A program made the translations under genes and the position numbers. A DNA stretch of 64,000 nt from Bacteroidota bacterium (GTDB taxonomy: Bacteria; Bacteroidota; Bacteroidia; Sphingobacteriales; Sphingobacteriaceae). Below are positions 8,778 to 18,280 of the stretch, piece by piece; the first letter of the stretch is position 1; each line of letters starts with the position of its first letter. The stretch lies in assembly GCA_018266915.1 (NCBI GenBank), contig JAFDZM010000081.1, positions 1 through 64,000 of the forward strand, in the 5' to 3' direction. The notes under the pieces are model-generated. The model made no database searches and was not told the DNA's origin. It saw only the letters and a list, made by a program, of their open reading frames with translations.

Positions 8778-11700
8778 ATGGGAATGATCAAAGGCGCACT
8801 GCAAAAACCGATCACCATATTGGTAATTGTTGCAGGCCTATTCTTCTTCGGGATCAATGCAGTACGAACTATCAAGATCGATATCTTCCCCGATCTTAAC
8901 TTGCCGGTAATCTATGTGTCTCATCCTTATGGCGGTTTTACTCCCGACCAGATGGAGGCTTATTTCGGTAAGCAATACGTGAACCTGCTGCTGTTCGTAT
9001 CCGGTGTTAAAAACATCGAAACAAAAAATATACAAGGATTGACCCTGATAAAGGTTACATTTTACGAGGGCACCAACATGGCCCAGGCCGCCGCGGAGGT
9101 GACGGCCTATACCAACAGGGCCCAGGCGGGGTTCCCGCAAGGCTCACAGCCGCCGTTCATACTACGGTTTGATGCTTCGACACTTCCTGTGGGGCAATTG
9201 GTATTGAGCAGCCCTACCCGTAGTAATAACGAATTGCTCGACTATGCGCTGGTGTATGTAAGGTCATCGTTTACTTCAATCCCTGGGCTTGTTGCGCCGG
9301 CGCCATTTGGTGGTAACCAGCGTACTGTGGTCATTAAGGTCGATCCAGCTTTATTACGTGCACATAATTTAACGCCCGACCAAATCGTACAAGCGTTGCG
9401 TGATAACAACCAAAATACACCTGCCGGCAACGTACGTATAGGTGATTACAACTATCTCGCTCCTTCAAACACCACTATAAAAAAGATTCCACAGTTTGGC
9501 GATATACCGCTGATAAAAAACGGTGTGCAGACTGTGTTTATGCGTGATGTGGCCACAGTGGAAGATGCCGCGGATATTACCAATGGTTATGCTTTGATCA
9601 ATGGCAAGCGTTCAGTTTATTTGCCTATTACCAAATCGGCAGATGCTTCTACGTGGGAGGTGGTACAGAATTTGAAGAAAGCCATTCCAAGGTTTCAGGC
9701 ATTGCTCCCGCCAGATGTGAAACTCTCATTCGTGTTCGATCAATCAGTATATGTAATCAATGCTGTAAAGAGTTTGGCAGAAGAAGGCGCTATTGGTGCG
9801 ATACTGACGGGCTTGATGGTATTGCTGTTTCTTGGTGACAGGCGGGGCGCTTTGATTGTGATCCTTACAATACCTACCTGCGTTATTTCGGGTATATTCT
9901 TCCTGTCACTTTTCCATCAAACCATCAATATCATGACACTGAGCGGCTTGTCTCTGGCTATTGGTATCCTGGTTGACGAATCAACGGTGACGATTGAAAA
10001 CATTCACCAGCACTTTGATATGGGCAAACCTAAGGCGCTTGCCATATGGGATGCCTGTAAGGAGATAGCGTTCCCTAAATTACTGATCTTGTTTTGTATC
10101 CTTGCGGTATTTGCTCCGGCTATTACCATGAAGGGTATACCGGGCGCATTGTTCCTGCCGCTTTCAATGGCGATTGCTTTTTCAATGATCACATCCTATG
10201 TTCTGGCACAAACCTTCGTGCCGATCATGGCCAACTGGCTGATGAAAAATGAGCACGAGGACAAAAATTACGCTGCCAAACACGATGAGCAAGACGAACA
10301 GGATCAGTGGAAACTAAAAGAAGAAGCGGTTAAACATACCCTGGAACATCATGCCGGCGGAAAGATAAGTCGCTTTGAAAGATTCCGCGAATGGTACATG
10401 GAGAGAATAGATAAATTCCTGATGCCTAACAGGAAGTTGGTGGTGATATTTTATGTAATTACCTCACTTGGTTTTGCTGCTGTGTTGTTTAATTGGATTG
10501 GCCGCGACGTATTGCCTAAGGTAAATTCGGGGGCCTTCCAGATGCGTTTACGCGGGCCTGATGGCACCAGGCTTGAGCGTACGGAAACTACTACGATCCA
10601 GACCCTGCATATCCTGGAAAAACTGGTGGGAAAGAATAACATAGCTATCACTTCATGTATGGTTGGCTCGCATCCTTCATCTTTTTCAACTAACCCGATC
10701 TACCTGTTTATGGCAGGCCCGCAGGAAGCGGTGATGCAGGTGAGTTTGAATGAAAACTATAAGGTAAACCTGGATGATTTAAAAGAACGCATCAGGGATA
10801 CGATGAAAAAAGCCCTCCCGAATGTGAGAATATCATTTGAGCCAATTGAATTGACCGATAAGATATTGAGCCAGGGATCAACCACACCCATTGAGGTGGC
10901 ATTGACCGGAAAGAATAAAAAGCAGAACCAGGAATATGCTCAAAAGGTGATAAAACAGTTAAAAACTGTTCCATATCTGCGCGATATACAGATAGCACAG
11001 TCTTATAAATATCCATCTGTCAGAATCAATATAGACCGTGTGCGAGCGGCGGAATTAGGTGTAAGTATCAATGATATTTCCCGTACACTGACGGCTTCTA
11101 CATCATCATCCCGCTTTACGGAAAAAAATAACTGGATAGATGAAAGAGTAGGGCTAAGTTACCTGGTACAGGTAGAGGTACCAGAGTATAAGATGTCGAG
11201 CCTGAATGATATACGCGAAATACCGGTGGTTGCCAATCAGTCAAGACCTGTTTTAGGCGACGTTGCCGAAGTAAAAGTAGATACGACAAATGGCGAAAAT
11301 GATGATATTGGCGCGGTGCCAACATTATCGGTTACCGCAAATATCAATAAAAAAGATTTGGGAACTGCGACAAATGACGTAAACAAGGCCCTGGCCGATT
11401 TAGGAAAGCCACCCCGAGGCTTAACCGTTGAATTACGCGGTATGGCCCAGACGCTTACCGAAACCCTGGACAGTTTGCAATCAGGTTTGATAGTGGCCAT
11501 ACTGGTGATATTCCTGATGCTGGCGGCCAACTTCCAGTCGTTCAAAGTGTCGCTGGTGGTACTATGTACCGTTCCGGCAGTAATAGGCGGTGCTTTGTTC
11601 CTTGTGAAGATAACCGGCGCTACGCTTAACCTGCAATCCTATATGGGTATGATCATGTCGGTAGGGGTGTCTATTTCCAACGCAGTGTTGTTGGTCACCA

Positions 11701-12041
11701 ATGCTGAAGAGTTGCGCAAACATAATGGCGACGCATTAAAGTCGGCACGCGAAGCTGTAGCTTTACGTATCAGACCAATTTTAATGACCAGTTTGGCGAT
11801 GGTGGTTGGTATGCTCCCGATGGCATCGGGCTTAGGTGAGGGTGGTGACCAAACCTCTCCGCTTGGCCGTGCCGTAATCGGTGGTCTGCTGGCTTCGACT
11901 TTTGCAGCGCTGATCGTATTGCCGCTGGTTTTTGCCTGGGTACAAGGCAACACTACAACCGACTCTGTATCATTAGACCCTGAAGATAAAGAAAGTAAAT
12001 TCTATGTCCCTTTGCATCATCATGAAAACCCTAAAAAATAA
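8778..12041 (+). CDS. RND-family efflux pump, inner membrane subunit (AcrB-like)
   Basis: 1087 aa, the usual length for hydrophobe/amphiphile RND pumps. A first transmembrane helix near residues 10-30 precedes a large periplasmic porter region; a dense membrane block lies around 335-480, a second porter region follows, and a membrane block occupies about 890-1060. The helix-4 relay motif reads GILVDEST, so the usual Asp-Asp pair is Asp-Glu. In helix 10 the region equivalent to the AcrB lysine reads GVSISNAVLLV, with no lysine. Such replacements occur in some RND subfamilies and do not imply inactivity. It should export drugs, dyes or lipophilic metabolites with the flanking outer membrane and adaptor proteins. 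The substrate is unknown. Confidence 0.9.
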   Translation: MGMIKGALQKPITILVIVAGLFFFGINAVRTIKIDIFPDLNLPVIYVSHPYGGFTPDQMEAYFGKQYVNLLLFVSGVKNIETKNIQGLTLIKVTFYEGTNMAQAAAEVTAYTNRAQAGFPQGSQPPFILRFDASTLPVGQLVLSSPTRSNNELLDYALVYVRSSFTSIPGLVAPAPFGGNQRTVVIKVDPALLRAHNLTPDQIVQALRDNNQNTPAGNVRIGDYNYLAPSNTTIKKIPQFGDIPLIKNGVQTVFMRDVATVEDAADITNGYALINGKRSVYLPITKSADASTWEVVQNLKKAIPRFQALLPPDVKLSFVFDQSVYVINAVKSLAEEGAIGAILTGLMVLLFLGDRRGALIVILTIPTCVISGIFFLSLFHQTINIMTLSGLSLAIGILVDESTVTIENIHQHFDMGKPKALAIWDACKEIAFPKLLILFCILAVFAPAITMKGIPGALFLPLSMAIAFSMITSYVLAQTFVPIMANWLMKNEHEDKNYAAKHDEQDEQDQWKLKEEAVKHTLEHHAGGKISRFERFREWYMERIDKFLMPNRKLVVIFYVITSLGFAAVLFNWIGRDVLPKVNSGAFQMRLRGPDGTRLERTETTTIQTLHILEKLVGKNNIAITSCMVGSHPSSFSTNPIYLFMAGPQEAVMQVSLNENYKVNLDDLKERIRDTMKKALPNVRISFEPIELTDKILSQGSTTPIEVALTGKNKKQNQEYAQKVIKQLKTVPYLRDIQIAQSYKYPSVRINIDRVRAAELGVSINDISRTLTASTSSSRFTEKNNWIDERVGLSYLVQVEVPEYKMSSLNDIREIPVVANQSRPVLGDVAEVKVDTTNGENDDIGAVPTLSVTANINKKDLGTATNDVNKALADLGKPPRGLTVELRGMAQTLTETLDSLQSGLIVAILVIFLMLAANFQSFKVSLVVLCTVPAVIGGALFLVKITGATLNLQSYMGMIMSVGVSISNAVLLVTNAEELRKHNGDALKSAREAVALRIRPILMTSLAMVVGMLPMASGLGEGGDQTSPLGRAVIGGLLASTFAALIVLPLVFAWVQGNTTTDSVSLDPEDKESKFYVPLHHHENPKK

Positions 12042-13245
12042 ATCACTTATTATCCTTGCCTGCTTAGTGGCAGGTGCGGGGCTGTTTAGTTCCTGTGGCC
12101 CGAACAAAAAAGAAAAGGAAGAGCAGCAACAAACAGTTGAAGCAGAGAACGCGCTGGATACACCGACTGTGGTGCTGATCCCTGCTGCAAAAGGAAAACT
12201 AAGCTCAAGTATTACTGTACCGGGCGAATTGCAGCCTTTTTTGCAGGTTGACCTTTATGCCAAAATTAACAGCTATGTAAAGACATTATTGGTAGATATT
12301 GGCTCACAAGTGCACAAGGGACAATTGCTTGCTACTTTAGAAGCACCTGAGATCAATTCACAACTGGAACAAGCAAAATCGGTAATACAGCAGAATAAAG
12401 CCGTATTGTTTGCCAGCAAGGCAACTTATGACAGGCTGTATAGCACCAGCAAAACCCCTGGTACAGTATCGCTAAATGATCTTGAACAAGCTCAGGCTAA
12501 AATGCGTTCCGATTCCGCAAACGTAGAAGCGGCTAAATCTGCTTACAAAGTAATAACCGCTAACCTGGATTACCTGCAGATACGCGCACCATTTGATGGT
12601 GTGATCACAGTTCGTAATATTAACCTGGGTACGTATGTTGGTCCTGCGGGAGGTAGCGGAAACCTGCCTTTATTTGTTATTGAAGATCATAAACGACTTC
12701 GTTTAGTGATTTCCGTTCCTGAAAATTACACTGGTGGTTTACATGATGGCAGCGAGGTTACCTTTAATGTAAAGGCTTTGCAAGGCGAAAAATTTACTGC
12801 TCCTGTAAAACGTTTGGCCGGTGCGCTGGATCAAAAGTTAAGATCGGAACGTTTAGAGGTAGACGTATATAATAAGGATGGCAGGCTATTGCCTAACATG
12901 TATGCCGATGTAAATGTTCCATTGCCTGCAAGGGACAGCGCCTTCATTGTACCTAAAACTGCTGTAGTTACTTCAACTGAAAGGGTATTTGTTATCAGGG
13001 TTGCCGACAATCGAACACAATGGGTTGATGTGCAGAAAGGGATGGAAGCAGGAGATAACGTAGAAATTCATGGTAATATCAAAACCGGCGACCAGATTAT
13101 AAAAGCCGCTTCTGAAGAAATAAGGAATGGTTCGCCTGTGAAAGTAAATGCGAACGCGGCTAAATCCAGCACTAGCGAAGGAAAAGAAGTTAGTGGTCCC
13201 GATAAAGCCAATGGTAAGGCAGATTCTTCTGCAAAGAAGAAATAG
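12022..13245 (+). CDS. RND efflux adaptor (membrane fusion protein), lipoprotein
   Basis: About 407 aa from the ATG at 12022, which overlaps the pump gene by 20 bp; an ATG at 12004 is also possible. The lipobox-like LFSSC has Cys25 as probable lipid anchor. A lipoyl-type half-motif (VDIGSQVHKGQLLATLEAPE), an alpha-hairpin rich in Ala, Gln and Lys, the second lipoyl half (LQIRAPFDGVIT) and beta-barrel regions follow in the order expected of HlyD/AcrA adaptors. The C-terminal 35 residues are Lys/Ser-rich and probably disordered. It bridges the pump to the TolC-like duct. Confidence 0.88.
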   Translation: MKTLKNKSLIILACLVAGAGLFSSCGPNKKEKEEQQQTVEAENALDTPTVVLIPAAKGKLSSSITVPGELQPFLQVDLYAKINSYVKTLLVDIGSQVHKGQLLATLEAPEINSQLEQAKSVIQQNKAVLFASKATYDRLYSTSKTPGTVSLNDLEQAQAKMRSDSANVEAAKSAYKVITANLDYLQIRAPFDGVITVRNINLGTYVGPAGGSGNLPLFVIEDHKRLRLVISVPENYTGGLHDGSEVTFNVKALQGEKFTAPVKRLAGALDQKLRSERLEVDVYNKDGRLLPNMYADVNVPLPARDSAFIVPKTAVVTSTERVFVIRVADNRTQWVDVQKGMEAGDNVEIHGNIKTGDQIIKAASEEIRNGSPVKVNANAAKSSTSEGKEVSGPDKANGKADSSAKKK

Positions 13246-13270
13246 TAAGAAGTTAAATACCTATGATTGA

Positions 13271-13305
13271 AACGCCGTTATATTTTTTATAACGGCGTTT
13301 TTTTA
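13271..13305. terminator. Bidirectional terminator between efflux operon and serine hydrolase gene
   Basis: A perfect 12-bp stem (13271-13282 with 13289-13300) is followed by a T-run on the plus strand. The T-run contains the stop codon of the convergent minus-strand gene. A-rich bases on the other side allow termination in both directions. Confidence 0.8.
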
Positions 13306-14742
13306 TTGAAGCTTCTTAATCAGACTAACGCCCAAATCATTTGTGCTGATTGCTGAATTGGATAGTACAATTATCCCAAGCTTCTTTTCAATATTGAAAG
13401 CCATGAAGCTGCTGCAACCATAAGTAGCACCGTCGTGGAAGTAGTATTCAATGCCATTAACTACGATCACATGCCAGCCTAAGCCTAATTTGATGTCTTT
13501 ATTATAGGTTATTTGATGAGTAAGCTCAATTGCTTTGGAAAGCTCTGTTTGTGATTGAGCCATATTGGCTTTAAGATATAACAACATGTCCTCTACTGTC
13601 GATCTTAATGCGCCGCAGGCGGCAAGCACCTGAAATGTCCATGGTGAGGTAGCTTTTCCATCCTCATTATAAACGGTAACAAAACGTTGTCGCTGCGCTA
13701 TGGTTAAATACTGTTCTGTATTCTTCATTCCTAACGGACTACAAATTACTTCTTTAACCATTTCCTCGAATGTTTTTCCGCTTACCTGTTCCAAAATACT
13801 GCCTAACAAACCTACACCAAAATTAGAATAGGCATAAGTTTCACCAGGCGTGCTGCTCAGTTTACAGGTTTTCAGGTACTCGTAAAGATACTTTTTGGTG
13901 TAATCTTTATAAGGATCATAAGGATCACTGGAATGAAATTCAAAGTTGTCAGGCAGGCGTGATAAACCGGAGGTATGGTTACTCAGCATTTCAAGAGTAA
14001 TACCTTCCAGTTCTTTATTAGCAGAGACTGAATCCGGCAGATATTTGGTGATGGGATCTGTTAGCTTTAGCTTGCCTTCATTAACATAGTAAGCTAATAA
14101 GATGGCTGTAAATGTTTTGGTGATAGAGCCAATCTCATAAATAGAATTTACTTCCGGCAACTGATTATTCCCGGCTGTAGTCTCGCCATAATTGTAAGTA
14201 TGCACCACACCATTATGGATGATTCCTATGCTTAAGCCGACAGTATTGCCTTTTTGAATATAATTCCTTGCCAGCGAGTCGACTCTTTTATCGGTCAAGG
14301 TTCGCATCAGGTTGGAGGTATGGACGGGTTTGAGTTTATCTGCAGCCACTTCCTTGTAGGGTTTAAATAGGAGCAGATCGAGTTTATCATCCTTGTCCAG
14401 CGCCAATAACAACTGTAAACTTCCGGAGTCAAAATCTAGTTTATAGGTGCTTAATTTATTGTCCTGGAAACTGATAAGTGAGGATTGCCGGATTGGGCCA
14501 AGCGGGAAAAGTTCCTGGTCAGCAACGTATTTAAATGTTTCGGCGCTTAGTTGTTTTTTAAAAGCTTCACCCGCCAGACCATAAATCGATTCAGCCTGCC
14601 GTTCATTAAAATATTTGTAAACCAGCGTAAATACTGAATCGTTTTTACGCTGTTGGAGGCTTTGAGCTGATACATGAACAGAAAACAAGCACAAGATCAT
14701 AATGATGAACTGCCTGAGTGAAATTTTTATCAATGCTTTCAA
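13303..14742 (-). CDS. Serine hydrolase, class C beta-lactamase/PBP-like, with N-terminal DUF3887-like domain
   Basis: 479 aa with signal peptide (1-26, ending VSAQ). Residues about 30-130 resemble the DUF3887 NTF2-like domain often placed before such hydrolases. The catalytic part has SITK (206-209), the Ser-x-x-Lys active site, then a YSN motif near 306, and HDG near the C-terminus in place of the usual KTG. This pattern fits the AmpC/EstB/D-aminopeptidase group. It is exported. Its substrate could be a beta-lactam, a muropeptide, an ester or a peptide, and the sequence does not tell which. It is convergent with the efflux operon. Confidence 0.8.
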   Translation of the reverse strand: MKALIKISLRQFIIMILCLFSVHVSAQSLQQRKNDSVFTLVYKYFNERQAESIYGLAGEAFKKQLSAETFKYVADQELFPLGPIRQSSLISFQDNKLSTYKLDFDSGSLQLLLALDKDDKLDLLLFKPYKEVAADKLKPVHTSNLMRTLTDKRVDSLARNYIQKGNTVGLSIGIIHNGVVHTYNYGETTAGNNQLPEVNSIYEIGSITKTFTAILLAYYVNEGKLKLTDPITKYLPDSVSANKELEGITLEMLSNHTSGLSRLPDNFEFHSSDPYDPYKDYTKKYLYEYLKTCKLSSTPGETYAYSNFGVGLLGSILEQVSGKTFEEMVKEVICSPLGMKNTEQYLTIAQRQRFVTVYNEDGKATSPWTFQVLAACGALRSTVEDMLLYLKANMAQSQTELSKAIELTHQITYNKDIKLGLGWHVIVVNGIEYYFHDGATYGCSSFMAFNIEKKLGIIVLSNSAISTNDLGVSLIKKLQ

Positions 14743-14784
14743 CTATTTATCAAGACAAAACAATTGAACAGGATTTATCATGAA

Positions 14785-15711
14785 TTATTGCGTTTGTCCT
14801 GCCAGCAGATAAAGGACTGCCATTCGGACAGCCACGCCATTCTCAACCTGGTCGAGTATGATAGACTGTTTGCTGTCAGCTACATCGCTGGTGATTTCAA
14901 CACCACGGTTGATTGGCCCCGGGTGCATAATAGTGATCTCTTTGTCCAGTGAGTCAAGTATCTGTTTATTTAGACCGTAAAGCATGCTGTATTCGCGCAA
15001 TGAAGGGAAGTACTTGATGTCCTGGCGTTCTAATTGTATGCGCAGCATGTTGGCTACATCGCACCAGTTTAATGCTTTTAGCAGGTCGTGCTCAACTTTT
15101 ACGCCTAAAGCTCCGATATATTTAGGGATCAGGGTAGTGGGTCCGCAAACCATTACTTCAGCGCCTAATTGTTTGAGACAAAGGATGTTGGATAGCGCTA
15201 CACGCGAGTGAAGGATATCGCCTACAATAGCTACCTTTTTGCCCTCAACATTGCCATATCTTTCGCGGATGGAGAAGGCGTCCAGCAAAGCTTGGGTAGG
15301 ATGCTCATGTGCACCGTCACCAGCGTTTACAATTTGAGCGTTGACGTGTTTTGACAGGAAGATACCGGCACCGGCATAGGGGTGGCGCATCACCACCATA
15401 TCAACTTTCATCGCCAGAATGTTGTTTACCGTATCGATCAACGTCTCGCCTTTGCTCACTGATGATGAGGAAGCCGCGAAGTTCACTACATCTGCTGATA
15501 ATCTTTTTTCAGCCAGCTCAAATGAAAGACGTGTACGGGTAGAGTTTTCAAAGAAAATATTGGCAATGGTTACATCGCGCAGGGATGGAACTTTTTTGAT
15601 TGGACGATTTAAAACCGATTTAAACGTATCCGCTGTTTCAAATATCAGTTCGATATCTGCACGATTTAAGTCCTTAATTCCCAATAAATGTCTTGTGCTC
15701 AATCCTGCCAT
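14785..15711 (-). CDS. pyrB: Aspartate carbamoyltransferase catalytic subunit
   Basis: 308 aa, full length for the catalytic chain. STRTR (57-61) is the carbamoyl-phosphate binding loop, HPTQALLD lies near residue 137, and HPGPINRG lies near 265; together they identify ATCase. It makes carbamoyl-aspartate from carbamoyl phosphate and aspartate, the committed step of pyrimidine synthesis in the cytoplasm. It lies 55 bp downstream of pyrR on the same strand, so the two form a pyrimidine operon. No regulatory subunit gene (pyrI) is seen next to it. Confidence 0.95.
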   Translation of the reverse strand: MAGLSTRHLLGIKDLNRADIELIFETADTFKSVLNRPIKKVPSLRDVTIANIFFENSTRTRLSFELAEKRLSADVVNFAASSSSVSKGETLIDTVNNILAMKVDMVVMRHPYAGAGIFLSKHVNAQIVNAGDGAHEHPTQALLDAFSIRERYGNVEGKKVAIVGDILHSRVALSNILCLKQLGAEVMVCGPTTLIPKYIGALGVKVEHDLLKALNWCDVANMLRIQLERQDIKYFPSLREYSMLYGLNKQILDSLDKEITIMHPGPINRGVEITSDVADSKQSIILDQVENGVAVRMAVLYLLAGQTQ

Positions 15712-15766
15712 GTGTCTTTTTAATCTTTTTATTTATCGCGCAATGACGCTTTTATTTTCTTCCAAT

Positions 15767-16309
15767 TTATTTCGCATCTGATAGCAACACCACCTTATCC
15801 TCGCCGTCTGTTTCTTTCCAACTCACTACCACTTTTTGTGATGCAATGGAATCAACCTCTATACCAACATAATCTGCTGAAACGGGTATATGTCTCGAGT
15901 AGCGGCGATCCACCAGCGTCAGCAATTCTATTTTTTCTGGCCGGCCAAAAGCGAGCATGGCATCCATTGCTGCACGAATGGTACGGCCTGTCCACAATAC
16001 ATCATCCATCATGATCACCTTTTTGCCTTCTATAATAAAGTCAATTTTTGTTTGATTGGGCATTAGTTGCTCGCGGCGGCGGAAGTCGTCTCGGTAGAAG
16101 GTAATATCCAGATCGCCCTGTAAAATGGTCTTTCCGGGCAATATTTTTCGCAGTTCTTCGGCAACCCGTTTTGCGAGGTAAATACCCCGTGGTTGTATAC
16201 CTATTAATACTGAATTAGAGAAATCGTCATGGTTTTCAATTAACTGACGACATAGACGTTGTATGGTAATCTGAAATTTCTGACCGTCGAGCAGAGTAGG
16301 GTTTTGCAT
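15767..16309 (-). CDS. pyrR: PyrR-type uracil phosphoribosyltransferase / pyrimidine regulator
   Basis: 180 aa. The PRPP-binding motif VIMMDDVLWTGRT (98-110) and the N-terminal GIQPRGIYLAKR place it in the PyrR family. PyrR makes UMP from uracil and PRPP and, in Firmicutes, also binds pyr mRNA to cause attenuation. I see no PyrR-binding stem-loop or attenuator in the short leader or in the pyrR-pyrB gap, so the RNA-regulatory role is not supported here. It is first gene of a pyrR-pyrB unit and has a good -7 box upstream. Confidence 0.9.
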   Translation of the reverse strand: MQNPTLLDGQKFQITIQRLCRQLIENHDDFSNSVLIGIQPRGIYLAKRVAEELRKILPGKTILQGDLDITFYRDDFRRREQLMPNQTKIDFIIEGKKVIMMDDVLWTGRTIRAAMDAMLAFGRPEKIELLTLVDRRYSRHIPVSADYVGIEVDSIASQKVVVSWKETDGEDKVVLLSDAK

Positions 16310-16326
16310 CTTTGGTTGGATTTGGG

Positions 16327-16334
16327 CAAAGGTA
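16327..16334 (-). promoter_or_regulatory. -7 box of pyrR-pyrB (TACCTTTG on the minus strand)
   Basis: The minus strand reads TACCTTTG, an exact match to TAnnTTTG, ending 17 bp before the pyrR ATG. A T/A-rich stretch precedes it, without a clear TTG at -33. Confidence 0.6.
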
Positions 16335-16343
16335 TAAAATTTA

Positions 16344-16461
16344 GTGATTAGTTAATCAGTGATTAGAGATTAGTTGACTTTATGGTGATTAGTTAGTGAT
16401 GTATATGGCAAATTCACCTTTTGTCAATGCTGAAGAAATATGAATCATTTAATCACTAAAT
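16344..16461. repeat. Iterated TTAGTGATTA words with inverted copy
   Basis: The words TTAGTGATTAGTT, CAGTGATTAG, GAGATTAGTT and GGTGATTAGTTAGTGA recur between 16344 and 16402. The complementary TTTAATCACTAA appears near 16449-16460. The whole can fold back on itself. It fills the divergent region between pyrR and the Xaa-Pro aminopeptidase gene. Confidence 0.55.
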
Positions 16462-16483
16462 TGGCTGTACTTATCCGCATATC

Positions 16484-18085
16484 ATGAAAATCTATAAAAC
16501 CTTATTAGTGGCTGCACTGGCTTGCGCGGCTTCATTACAAAGCTTTTCACAAACTGTATCTGAGAGCTTACCAACGGATTATCTCACCAAAGAATTCCAT
16601 GCAGGGAGGCGCGATGCTTTGCGGAAGATGATGCCGGACAATTCTGTCGCGATCATTTTTGCCTATCCTGAACGTGTGTTTTCTGAGGATGTTAATTATG
16701 CCTATCATGCTAATCCTGACCTGTATTATTTTTCAGGATATAAAGAGACAAGCGCAGTTTTACTGATATTTAAAGACATGCAGCACGGACAAGACGGCGA
16801 TTATAACGAATTGTTCTTTGTTCAGAACCGCGACCCGCAGCGGGAGCAATGGACTGGTAAACGTCTTGGCGTAGAAGGTGTGAAAACCAAACTTGGTTTC
16901 GGTAAGGTTTATAATAGCGAAGAGTTTGCTAATTCTTCTGTCGATCTGAAGAAGTTCAGCACAGTTTTATATGACGGAATCCCGGAAGATGAGGGGAATA
17001 TGAAGGGGCTGTACAATGCCTTTAAGGAAAAAGCTGCAGTGCCAGAGATAAACAGTGAAGTGTTGAGTACCTTGACAACCATCATACAATACGGCACACC
17101 TAAAAATCTGCCGCGTATTATGGATTATTTTAAGGCAAAATTCGAACTGCCTGAATATAAGAATAATCAATTAATGCAAGGGTTTATCAGCAAACCGGAT
17201 TCTGCGAGTTTAGCGGATCTGAAAGTTAAATTCAATACACAGTTTGGTGGCTTGGTGATGTACAGTGATGATATGAAACAGCTTCGTGGTGTAAAGCAGC
17301 CTGAAGAAGTGGAGTTGGTAAAGAAGGCTGTGGAAATATCCAGCATTGCCCACGCGGAAGTGATGCGCGCTATAAAACCAAACATGTCTGAGCGTGAATT
17401 GCAGGGCATCTTTGAATATGTGCATAAAAAATATGGGGCAGAAGACGAAGGCTACCCGCCAATCGTAGGTGCGGGCGCAAATGGCTGTATCCTGCATTAT
17501 GAAGAAAATAATGTGACCGAAGTAAAAAATCAATTGGTATTGATGGACGTAGGTGCTGAATATCATGGTTATTCAGCTGACGTGACCCGTACCGTTCCGG
17601 CTAATGGTAAGTTTACCGAAGAGCAAAAAGCTATTTATCAATTGGTTTATGACGCCCAGGAGGAAGTGTTTAAACTTTGCAAAGATGGTGTACCGTATAA
17701 TCAGTTGGAGCAAAAGACACAGGAGGTATTGGCTAACGGCTTAATAAAGCTTGGCATTATCAGCAAGGCTGATGAAGTACGTACATATTATCCGCATGGT
17801 GTATCACATCATATGGGTTTAGATGTGCACGATAAAGGTGAGTACGGCGGTAACCTGAAGGAAAACATGATCATTACTGTTGAGCCCGGCATTTATATTC
17901 CAGCGGGAAGCAAATGCGATAAAAAATGGTGGGATATTGGTGTGCGTATCGAGGATGACGTTGTAATCGGGAAAGATAAATGCACCTTGTTATCCATAGA
18001 TGCGCCGCGCAAATGGCAGGATGTAGAAAAAATGGTAGCGGATAAAAGCATTTTTGATTTGGCGAAGTTTCCTCCATTGAAATAA
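16484..18085 (+). CDS. Exported Xaa-Pro aminopeptidase (M24B, aminopeptidase P)
   Basis: 533 aa. A signal peptide (about 1-22, ending SFSQ) is unusual for cytoplasmic E. coli PepP but common in Bacteroidota homologues. An N-terminal AMP_N domain (about 30-180) precedes the pita-bread catalytic domain. Dimetal ligands can be seen in DVGAEYHGYSADVTR (two Asp), HGVSHHMGLDVHD (His), TVEPGIY (Glu) and RIEDDVV (Glu). It should cleave N-terminal residues before proline, probably in the periplasm. The gene stands alone. Confidence 0.9.
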   Translation: MKIYKTLLVAALACAASLQSFSQTVSESLPTDYLTKEFHAGRRDALRKMMPDNSVAIIFAYPERVFSEDVNYAYHANPDLYYFSGYKETSAVLLIFKDMQHGQDGDYNELFFVQNRDPQREQWTGKRLGVEGVKTKLGFGKVYNSEEFANSSVDLKKFSTVLYDGIPEDEGNMKGLYNAFKEKAAVPEINSEVLSTLTTIIQYGTPKNLPRIMDYFKAKFELPEYKNNQLMQGFISKPDSASLADLKVKFNTQFGGLVMYSDDMKQLRGVKQPEEVELVKKAVEISSIAHAEVMRAIKPNMSERELQGIFEYVHKKYGAEDEGYPPIVGAGANGCILHYEENNVTEVKNQLVLMDVGAEYHGYSADVTRTVPANGKFTEEQKAIYQLVYDAQEEVFKLCKDGVPYNQLEQKTQEVLANGLIKLGIISKADEVRTYYPHGVSHHMGLDVHDKGEYGGNLKENMIITVEPGIYIPAGSKCDKKWWDIGVRIEDDVVIGKDKCTLLSIDAPRKWQDVEKMVADKSIFDLAKFPPLK

Positions 18086-18128
18086 ATTATGTCGGTGGGG
18101 CGTATGATATAAAGTGTCTAGCCTGTGC

Positions 18129-18252
18129 GATTCCTTCCTTGGGGAAGGGGAAGGTAGGGGTTTCTGCATCATGCCAGTTAATAACATGATTAACACAGAA
18201 ACCCCTCCCTGCCACTTCACATCCAGCCGCACCCCTCCCCGAGGAGGGAATT
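18129..18252. repeat. Intergenic palindrome built from CCCCTCC/GGAGGGG words
   Basis: The left half contains TTCCTTCCTTGGGGAAGGGG and GGTAGGGGTTTCTG. The right half contains CAGAAACCCCTCCCTGCC and CCCCTCCCCGAGGAGGGAA. The arms pair over two segments around an AT-rich centre. It lies between convergent genes (aminopeptidase and small membrane protein), where a hairpin could end both transcripts. It looks like a dispersed Bacteroidota repeat. Confidence 0.65.
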
Positions 18253-18280
18253 AGTTTGTGAAATCCTAAAAAATGTTAGT

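Noticed and set aside
9653..9838. Plus-strand ORF inside the RND pump gene and the many similar antisense ORFs in other genes
   Set aside because: They are out-of-frame shadows of strongly conserved coding sequence and have no recognisable features.
15712..15766. PyrR-dependent attenuator between pyrR and pyrB
   Set aside because: No stem-loop with T-run or PyrR-binding hairpin can be seen in the 55-bp gap.
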